In this document: piece after piece, positions 58,960 to 64,000 of the stretch
Position numbering within the stretch: the stretch's first letter is position 1
Layout of the letters: the number at the start of each line of letters is the position of its first letter
From: Methylobacterium dankookense
Lineage (GTDB): Bacteria > Pseudomonadota > Alphaproteobacteria > Rhizobiales > Beijerinckiaceae
Direction: 5' to 3'
DNA length: 64,000 bases
Assembly: GCF_902141855.1 (NCBI RefSeq)
Contig: NZ_CABFVH010000018.1
Location: forward strand, 43,030-107,029
Translations under genes and position numbers: made by a program
Notes under the pieces: model-generated
What the model saw: only the letters and a program-made list of their open reading frames with translations
Told to the model about the DNA's origin: nothing
Database searches by the model: none

Positions 58960-59601
58960 GGCGGCGGCCTCCAGGCGGTCGACGCTGCCGTCGCTGATGG
59001 CGGCGAGGTTCCGGGTGATCCGTTCGGCGTCCCAGTCCCACCAGGCGATGCGCAGGAGCCGGGCGATGTCGGCCTCGGGGAAGCGCAGCCGCACCACGCG
59101 GGCCGGGTTCCGGGCGACGATCGCGTAGGGCGGCACGTCCGCGCTCACCACCGACTTCGCCGCCACGACCGCGCCGTCCCCGATCGTGACGCCCGGCAGG
59201 ATGGTCGCGTCGTAGCCGAGCCAGACGTCGTTGCCGATCACCGTGTCGCCCCGGTTCGGGAACCTGCCCGCCGGCTCGTAGGCGGCCCAGGCGCCGCCGA
59301 AGATCAGGAACGGGTAGGTCGAGGGCGCGTCGAGGCGGTGGTTGCCGCCGTTCATCAGGAAGCGCACCCCGCTCGCCAGCGCACAGAACTTCCCGATCCT
59401 CAGCCGGTCGCCCAGGAAGGCGAAGTGGTAGAGGATGTTGTCGAGGAAGGCCTGCGGCCCGGCCGGGTCGTCGTAATAGCTGTAGGCGCCGACCGTGACG
59501 TTCGGCGGCAGGTCGAGGTTGCTCAGGAAGACGACGCGCGGATGCGCCGGCAGCGGGTGGAGGCGTGCGGGGTCCGGGCCGGAGGCGTCGTCGTGCGTCA
59601 T
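58951..59601 (-). CDS. CatB/Vat-family hexapeptide O-acetyltransferase
   Basis: A 216-residue left-handed beta-helix acetyltransferase of the xenobiotic (type B chloramphenicol / streptogramin A) group. The catalytic histidine is in FLMNGGNHRLD (near H90), followed by STYPFLIFGGAW. The hexapeptide part DTVIGNDVWLGYDATILPGV with TIGDGAVVAAKSVVSADVPP gives the acetyl-CoA-binding coils. C-terminal WWDWDAERI matches the family. Substrate may be an antibiotic or an endogenous sugar or alcohol; chromosomal forms are often not resistance genes. It converges on the small membrane ORF and is divergent from rimP. Confidence 0.87.
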   Translation of the reverse strand: MTHDDASGPDPARLHPLPAHPRVVFLSNLDLPPNVTVGAYSYYDDPAGPQAFLDNILYHFAFLGDRLRIGKFCALASGVRFLMNGGNHRLDAPSTYPFLIFGGAWAAYEPAGRFPNRGDTVIGNDVWLGYDATILPGVTIGDGAVVAAKSVVSADVPPYAIVARNPARVVRLRFPEADIARLLRIAWWDWDAERITRNLAAISDGSVDRLEAAASA

Positions 59602-59684
59602 GCGTGCTCACCTCTGCCGGATCGGGAGGCGGCCCGATGCCATGCCGGTCGGGCGGAAATGGGAAGACTCGTCGCCCGGCGAAC

Positions 59685-59713
59685 TTGAACTTGCCCCAAT
59701 CCGGCGTTATCTA
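59685..59713 (+). promoter_or_regulatory. Sigma-70-type promoter of the rimP-nusA-infB operon
   Basis: TTGAAC (59685-59690), a 17-bp spacer and TATCTA (59708-59713) form a good promoter in the gap between the divergent acetyltransferase and rimP. Predicted start of transcription is near 59720, leaving a leader of about 125 nt. Confidence 0.65.
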
Positions 59714-59754
59714 CGCGGCAACAGTTCTGATGGCAGTCGCGAGGCTGCGGTTCG

Positions 59755-59784
59755 GAGTGGGTCCCCCGGGGCCCGCTCTTTTTT
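59755..59784 (+). terminator. Intrinsic terminator within the rimP leader (candidate attenuator)
   Basis: GAGTGGGTCC (59755-59764) pairs with GGCCCGCTC (59769-59778 region, two G-U pairs) with a short C-rich loop and is followed by six T residues (59779-59784). No plus-strand gene lies upstream for it to end, and the likely promoter is at 59685, so premature termination of the rimP operon is the simplest reading. A competing small stem GCAG-TCGCGAG-GCTGC (59733 region) precedes it. Confidence 0.65.
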
Positions 59785-59844
59785 ATTGCCGCACCCCGCC
59801 GCGCCCTACGTCGCGCGCTCCCGAAGCGCCGGAGATCGACCAGC

Positions 59845-60594
59845 ATGGCGGATATGGCGGAAGCCACCGAGAAGCGTCTCGTCAGCGAGAGCGGCGTCGC
59901 CGCGCGCGTCGTCCAGGTCATCGAGGGCGCGATCGAGGGGCTCGGCTTCCGCATCGTGCGCGTGAAGGTCACCTCCGGCGGCAACGCCACGGTGCAGATC
60001 ATGGTCGAGCGGCCGGACGGCACCTGCGCCATCGAGGATTGCGAGGCGGTGAGCCGCACCATCTCGCCGATCCTCGATCTCGACGATCCGGTGGGCGGCG
60101 CCTACAACCTCGAGATCTCCTCCCCCGGCATCGACCGGCCGCTGGTGCGGGTCTCGGATTTCGCCCGCTGGTCCGGCTACGAGGCCAAGGTGGAGCTCGC
60201 CCGTCCGCTCGACGGGCGCAAGCGCTTCCGCGGCATCATCGGCGAGCCGGACGCGGTCGCGCGCACCGTGCCGATCGACCTGCCCGACGTGAAGGAGGGC
60301 CTGCCGAGCCGCATCGTGCTGCCGCTGGCCGATCTCGCCGAGGCCCATCTCGTCCTCACCGACGAGCTGATCCGCGAATCGCTCCGCCGCGGCGGCCCGC
60401 CGGCCGACGAGGAGCCGGAGGAGGACGAGGAGCCGGAGGAGGCGGCGCCGCAGGTGCGCTTCATCCCGGCCCCGAAGCGCCCGAAGCCGAAGGCCGACAA
60501 GCCCGTGAAGGCCAAGCCCGCAAAGGGGCCCGGCCCGAAGAAGCCCGTGATCTCGAAGGCCGCACGCCTCAAGGACCGCGACTCGCTCCACTAG
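59845..60594 (+). CDS. rimP: Ribosome maturation factor RimP
   Basis: A 249-residue protein for 30S subunit maturation. The N-terminal domain has [18 protein letters not shown] and [37 protein letters not shown] is the RimP signature near residues 90-110. The Sm-like C-terminal domain follows to about residue 165. Beyond that is an acidic run ([12 protein letters not shown]) and a Lys/Pro-rich basic tail (about 205-240), longer than the E. coli protein of about 150 residues but seen in alphaproteobacteria. First gene of the rimP-nusA-ylxR-infB operon. The start at 59845 could shift to the ATG nine bases later (MAEATEK). Confidence 0.94.
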   Translation: MADMAEATEKRLVSESGVAARVVQVIEGAIEGLGFRIVRVKVTSGGNATVQIMVERPDGTCAIEDCEAVSRTISPILDLDDPVGGAYNLEISSPGIDRPLVRVSDFARWSGYEAKVELARPLDGRKRFRGIIGEPDAVARTVPIDLPDVKEGLPSRIVLPLADLAEAHLVLTDELIRESLRRGGPPADEEPEEDEEPEEAAPQVRFIPAPKRPKPKADKPVKAKPAKGPGPKKPVISKAARLKDRDSLH

Positions 60595-60604
60595 CGCGTT
60601 CCTG

Positions 60605-60670
60605 AAGCCGAAGCGGAGGCCGGTTCGGCGAAGAAGAGCGCAGTGAAGACCTTGATTCCGTTTCAACGGA
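60605..60670. repeat. Dispersed CCGAAGCGGA repeat within the rimP-nusA gap
   Basis: AGCCGAAGCGGAGGCCGG followed by TTCGGCGAAGAAGAGCGC matches the heads of the copies at 50020 and 33168, but the GCGATCGGGAA tail is missing or degenerate. It lies inside a core operon between rimP and nusA, so it is transcribed. Confidence 0.65.
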
Positions 60671-60718
60671 CTGCCCCGGGCGGTCCGCACGTTTGACGAG
60701 TAGAAGGAACCTGAACCG

Positions 60719-62335
60719 ATGGCCGTCGTCAGCGCCAACAGGCTCGAACTCCTCCAGATCGCCGACGCGGTCGCCCGCGAGAAGGTGATCGACCGCCAGA
60801 TCGTCATCGAGGCGATGGAGGAGGCGATCGCCAAGGCCGCCCGCTCCCGCTACGGCGCCGAGACCGACGTCCACGCCGAGATCGATCCGAAGACCGGGGC
60901 GCTGCGCCTCTCCCGCCACCTGCTCGTGGTCGATCTCGTCGAGAACGACGCCCGCGAGATCACCCTCGACCAGGCCCGCCGCTACAATCCCGGCGCGCTC
61001 GTCGGCGACGTGATCTCCGACACCCTGCCGCCCTTCGATTTCGGCCGCGTCGCCGCCCAGTCGGCCAAGCAGGTCATCGTGCAGAAGGTGCGCGACGCCG
61101 AGCGCGACCGCCAGTACGAGGAGTACAAGGACCGCATCGGCGAGGTCGTGAACGGCCTCGTCAAGCGCGTCGAGTACGGCAACGTCATCGTCGATCTCGG
61201 CCGCGGCGAGGGCATCGTGCGCCGCGACGAGATGATCCCGCGCGAGACCTTCCGCCCCGGCGACCGCATCCGCTCCTACCTGTTCGACGTGCGCCGCGAG
61301 GTACGCGGGCCCCAGATCTTCCTCTCGCGCTCGCACCCGCAATTCATGGCCAAGCTGTTCGGTCAGGAGGTGCCCGAGATCTATGACGGCATCGTCGAGG
61401 TGAAGGCGGTCGCCCGCGATCCGGGCTCGCGCGCCAAGATCGCGGTGATCTCGCGCGACGGCTCGATCGACCCCGTGGGCGCCTGCGTCGGCATGCGCGG
61501 CTCGCGCGTCCAGGCGGTGGTCGGCGAGCTGCAGGGCGAGAAGATCGACATCATCCCGTGGTCCGAGGACCAGGCGACCTTCATCGTCAACGCCCTCCAG
61601 CCCGCCGAGGTGGTGAAGGTGGTGCTCGACGAGGAGGCCGACCGCATCGAGGTGGTGGTGCCCGACGACCAGCTCTCGCTGGCCATCGGCCGCCGCGGCC
61701 AGAACGTGCGCCTCGCCTCGCAGCTCACCGGCTGGGACATCGACATCCTCACCGAGGCCGAGGAATCGGAGCGCCGCCAGAAGGAATTCGCCGAGCGCAC
61801 CCAGATCTTCATGGAGGCGCTGGACGTCGACGAGACCGTCGGCCAGCTGCTCGCCGCCGAGGGCTTCCGCTCCGTCGAGGAGATCGCCTATGTCGAGCCG
61901 GGCGAGCTCGGCAACATCCACGGCCTCGACGAGGAGACCGGCGCCGAGATCCAGGCCCGCGCCCAGGACCACCTCGCCCGCATCGAGCAGGAACACGACG
62001 ACCGCCGCCGCGAGCTCGGGGTCGAGGACGAGCTGCGCGAGATCGAGGGCGTGACCACGCCGATGCTGGTCGCCTTCGGCGAGAACGAGGTGAAGACGAT
62101 CGAGGACCTCGCCGGCTGCGCCACCGACGACCTCGTGGGCTACACGGAAGGGCGCGGCCCCGAGGCCGTGCGCCATGCGGGCTATCTCGACGGGTTCGAC
62201 CTGTCGCGCGCCGAGGCCGAGGCCATGATCATGGCCGCCCGCCGCCATGCCGGCTGGGTGCAGGACGAGCCGGAGGCCGAGGCCGAGGCTGAGGAAGGCC
62301 CGGCCGAGGGCGAATCCGCCGAGGCGCAGGCCTGA
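60719..62335 (+). CDS. nusA: Transcription termination/antitermination factor NusA
   Basis: A 538-residue NusA that binds RNA polymerase and modulates pausing, termination and antitermination. N-terminal domain ([20 protein letters not shown], 1-125), S1 domain ([20 protein letters not shown], about 140-200), KH1 and KH2 domains with [20 protein letters not shown] (near 258) and [20 protein letters not shown] (near 320), and C-terminal helix-hairpin acidic repeats (about 365-510). A Glu/Ala-rich tail closes it. Standard second gene of the operon, followed by the YlxR protein 10 bp downstream. Confidence 0.96.
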   Translation: MAVVSANRLELLQIADAVAREKVIDRQIVIEAMEEAIAKAARSRYGAETDVHAEIDPKTGALRLSRHLLVVDLVENDAREITLDQARRYNPGALVGDVISDTLPPFDFGRVAAQSAKQVIVQKVRDAERDRQYEEYKDRIGEVVNGLVKRVEYGNVIVDLGRGEGIVRRDEMIPRETFRPGDRIRSYLFDVRREVRGPQIFLSRSHPQFMAKLFGQEVPEIYDGIVEVKAVARDPGSRAKIAVISRDGSIDPVGACVGMRGSRVQAVVGELQGEKIDIIPWSEDQATFIVNALQPAEVVKVVLDEEADRIEVVVPDDQLSLAIGRRGQNVRLASQLTGWDIDILTEAEESERRQKEFAERTQIFMEALDVDETVGQLLAAEGFRSVEEIAYVEPGELGNIHGLDEETGAEIQARAQDHLARIEQEHDDRRRELGVEDELREIEGVTTPMLVAFGENEVKTIEDLAGCATDDLVGYTEGRGPEAVRHAGYLDGFDLSRAEAEAMIMAARRHAGWVQDEPEAEAEAEEGPAEGESAEAQA

Positions 62336-62345
62336 GGATCGTCCC

Positions 62346-63065
62346 ATGGAAGCCGCGACCGAGATCGAGGACGAGCCGGCGCTCGATGCGGGGCCCGGCG
62401 GCCGCGTGCCGCAGCGCACCTGCATCGTCACGCGCGCGGTCGCGGCGCCCGACGCCCTGATCCGCTTCGTGCTCGATCCCGAGGGCGCGGTGGTGCCGGA
62501 CCTGCGCGCCCGGCTGCCCGGCCGCGGCGCCTGGGTCGGCGCCCGGCGCGAGACGGTGGCCGAGGCGGTGCGCCGCCGCCAGTTCCAGCGGGCCTTCAAG
62601 GGCAAGGCCAAGGCCGTACCCGAGGATCTCGCGGACCGGGTCGGCGCCGGCCTGCGGGCGGATCTCCGCCAGGCGCTGGCGCTCGCCAACAAGGCGGGCT
62701 GCGTCGTCACGGGCTTCGGCAAGGTCGAGGCGGCGATCGGTGGCGAGCCCGGCATCGCCGCCCTGTTCCACGCGGCCGAGGCGAGCCCGGACGGGCGGCG
62801 CAAGCTCACTCAGGCGTTGCGGCGGCGGCATGGCGACGCCATATCGGGGATCCCGATCGTGGATGACCTGTCCGAGAGCGAATTGGACATGGCCTTGGGT
62901 CGGGATCATGTGATACACGCTGCGCTCGTCGCAGGAGTCGGAGCCACCGGCTGCCTGGCGCGTTGGCGTCGGCTACGCTCCTTCGAGGGCGCCGGTACGG
63001 CGATCGAGGAGCCGGGCTTGGCCCGCGATGACGGGGGCGACCCGCCCCTGCCAGGAGGTCCATAG
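62346..63065 (+). CDS. YlxR (DUF448)/L7Ae-like RNA-binding protein
   Basis: A 239-residue fusion typical of alphaproteobacteria. The N-terminal YlxR domain has RTCIVTRAVAAPDALIRFVL and LPGRGAWVGARRETV (about 20-75; GRGAW signature). The second domain (about 85-190) is L7Ae/L30e-like, with LRADLRQALALANKAGCVVT and GFGKVEAAI. The C-terminal 60 residues are unconserved. YlxR proteins sit between nusA and infB and are thought to bind RNA. Starts 10 bp after nusA. Confidence 0.9.
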   Translation: MEAATEIEDEPALDAGPGGRVPQRTCIVTRAVAAPDALIRFVLDPEGAVVPDLRARLPGRGAWVGARRETVAEAVRRRQFQRAFKGKAKAVPEDLADRVGAGLRADLRQALALANKAGCVVTGFGKVEAAIGGEPGIAALFHAAEASPDGRRKLTQALRRRHGDAISGIPIVDDLSESELDMALGRDHVIHAALVAGVGATGCLARWRRLRSFEGAGTAIEEPGLARDDGGDPPLPGGP

Positions 63066-63241
63066 ACCTTCCGGCGGTAGCGGGGTCGAGGCTCGCGGTC
63101 ATTGCGGGACGCGACATCTTAGGAATTCTTGGCTGGATCCGTGGGCTCAAGCTCACCGCTTCCTGCTCAGGACGAGTCTGGTCGGCGTCCAAGGGGGCGT
63201 CGGTTCACGGGACGATGGAAACCCTCAAGGGTTCGAACTGA

Positions 63242-64000
63242 ATGAGCGATACGAACAACCCGGGCGACAAGACTCTGACGAAGGCACCCGCGAAGCCGCT
63301 GTCCCTCAAGCGGCCGATCGAGTCGGGAACCGTGCGTCAGAGCTTCTCCCACGGCCGGTCGAAACAGGTCGTTGTGGAGACGGTCAAGCGCCGCGTGATC
63401 GGCGCGACGCCCGGCACCCAGGCTCCTGCCCCGCGCGAGGCGGCACCCGCCCCCCGGCCCGCTCCCGCGGCGCCGGCCGCGGCTGCGCGGCCCGCGCCGC
63501 GCCCCTCCTCGGGCGTCGTGCTGCGCACGCTGAGCGAGCAGGAGAGCGCCGCCCGCGCCGCGGCCCTGGCCGATGCGCAGCGCCGCGAGCGCGAGCAGCA
63601 GGAGGCGAAGCGCCGTGCCGAGGCGGAGGCCGAGGCCGCCCGCCGCGAGGCCGAGGCCGCCGCCGAGCGTGAGCGCCAGGCCGCCGAGGCCCGCAAGCGC
63701 GAGGCCGAGGCCGAGGCGCGCCGCCAGGAGGAAGAGCGCCGCCGCGCCGCCGAGGCCGAGGCGCAGGCCGCCGCGGCGCCCGCGCCGCAGCCGGCTCCCG
63801 CTCCGGCGGCCGCCCCTGCTTCTGCACCTGCCCAGGCCGCGGCCCCCGCGCCCGCCCAGGCTCCGGCTCCCACCCCGGTCCAGGCCGCCGCTCCGGCTGC
63901 CCCGCGCCCGGCCCAGCCCGCCGCCCCGGCTCGCCCGGCGGCTGCGGCTCCGGCTGCCCGCACGGGTGCTGCTCCTGCCCGCACGGGTGCCGCCCCGGCC
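63242..64000 (+). CDS. infB: Translation initiation factor IF-2 (N-terminal part, cut by window edge)
   Basis: 253 codons are open to the window end. It begins [20 protein letters not shown] and has the alphaproteobacterial IF-2 N-terminal motif [20 protein letters not shown] and [10 protein letters not shown] (about 22-53), then VLRTLSEQE and a long Glu/Arg/Ala-rich coiled coil (about 95-180), then Pro/Ala-rich repeats. The GTPase domains lie beyond the window. Gene order rimP-nusA-ylxR-infB supports the call. A ribosome site AAGGG (63223-63227 region) precedes the ATG. Confidence 0.93.
   Translation, partial: MSDTNNPGDKTLTKAPAKPLSLKRPIESGTVRQSFSHGRSKQVVVETVKRRVIGATPGTQAPAPREAAPAPRPAPAAPAAAARPAPRPSSGVVLRTLSEQESAARAAALADAQRREREQQEAKRRAEAEAEAARREAEAAAERERQAAEARKREAEAEARRQEEERRRAAEAEAQAAAAPAPQPAPAPAAAPASAPAQAAAPAPAQAPAPTPVQAAAPAAPRPAQPAAPARPAAAAPAARTGAAPARTGAAPA

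Noticed and set aside
58803..58997. Alternative frame from ATG 58803 after the immunity-like gene
   Set aside because: Arg/Pro/Ala-rich product typical of a shadow; the frame from 58813 with a clear hydrophobic helix is more plausible.
59731..59835. Leader peptide reading frame from the ATG at 59731 through the attenuator
   Set aside because: The frame continues far past the hairpin without an early stop and has no codon bias typical of a leader peptide, so ribosome-mediated attenuation is not supported.
60569..62809. Long minus-strand open frame (746 codons) opposite nusA
   Set aside because: Fully antisense to nusA and ylxR with repetitive Leu/Ala/Asp/His composition; a shadow of GC-biased third positions.

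Overview
The window is very GC-rich chromosomal DNA from an alphaproteobacterium. The split proton-translocating transhydrogenase (pntAA-pntAB-pntB), an aa3-oxidase subunit IV-like protein, the rimP-nusA-ylxR-infB block, the many small secreted orphan proteins and the dispersed GC-rich intergenic repeats best fit Methylobacterium/Methylorubrum or a close relative. That assignment is inference from gene content; no database search was possible.

Layout. 1-5.6 kb: 3'-truncated sigma-54 response regulator, M3 oligopeptidase, AbrB-Doc toxin-antitoxin module with a nested palindromic leader, UbiB-type kinase, oxidase subunit IV. 5.7-12.7 kb: transhydrogenase operon, recJ, tRNA-Tyr, tRNA-Gly, zinc alcohol dehydrogenase. 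12.9-20 kb (accessory): free-standing LigD phosphoesterase domain; a 4-bp-overlapped operon of acyl-CoA dehydrogenase-like protein, NodS-like methyltransferase and cytochrome b561; then a signalling cluster of a Ser/Thr kinase fused to a pseudo-FGE domain, a DUF4399 protein and a cyclase-FHA protein. 20-32.7 kb: small orphans, uvrB, MarR/ClC divergent pair, DsbD/ScsB-like reductase, aminopeptidase P, RMF-like small protein, prmA. 33-44 kb: mostly minus-strand housekeeping and stress genes (GST, nudC, HIT, USP, acyltransferase, carbonic anhydrase, Nudix), then CitE-like lyase, dut and GH15. 44-53.6 kb: assimilatory sulfate reduction (cysN, cysD, cysH leftward; Lrp-type regulator, cysJ, cysI rightward) followed by leuB. 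53.7-59.6 kb: secreted orphans, asd, a candidate nuclease-toxin/immunity pair and a CatB/Vat-type acetyltransferase. 59.7-64 kb: rimP-nusA-ylxR-infB behind a promoter plus intrinsic terminator that looks like an attenuator; infB runs off the end.

How parts work together. CysD/CysN make APS, CysH (iron-sulfur APS-reductase type) makes sulfite and CysJ/CysI make sulfide. Both arms of the cluster carry a related GTTC-N8-GAAC dyad, and an Lrp/AsnC regulator lies between them, suggesting one sulfur switch. The best candidate for an undescribed system is the two-gene unit at 56771-58725: a predicted PD-(D/E)XK-like effector whose last 4 bp overlap an unrecognised partner, with base composition visibly richer in A/T around the junction. 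The kinase/pseudo-FGE/cyclase-FHA cluster at 16-20 kb is second. Three families of structured intergenic repeats (a CCGAAGCGGA element, long palindromic elements, and tRNA-like cloverleaf elements) are spread through the window. I saw no insertion sequence, integrase, CRISPR array or rRNA gene.
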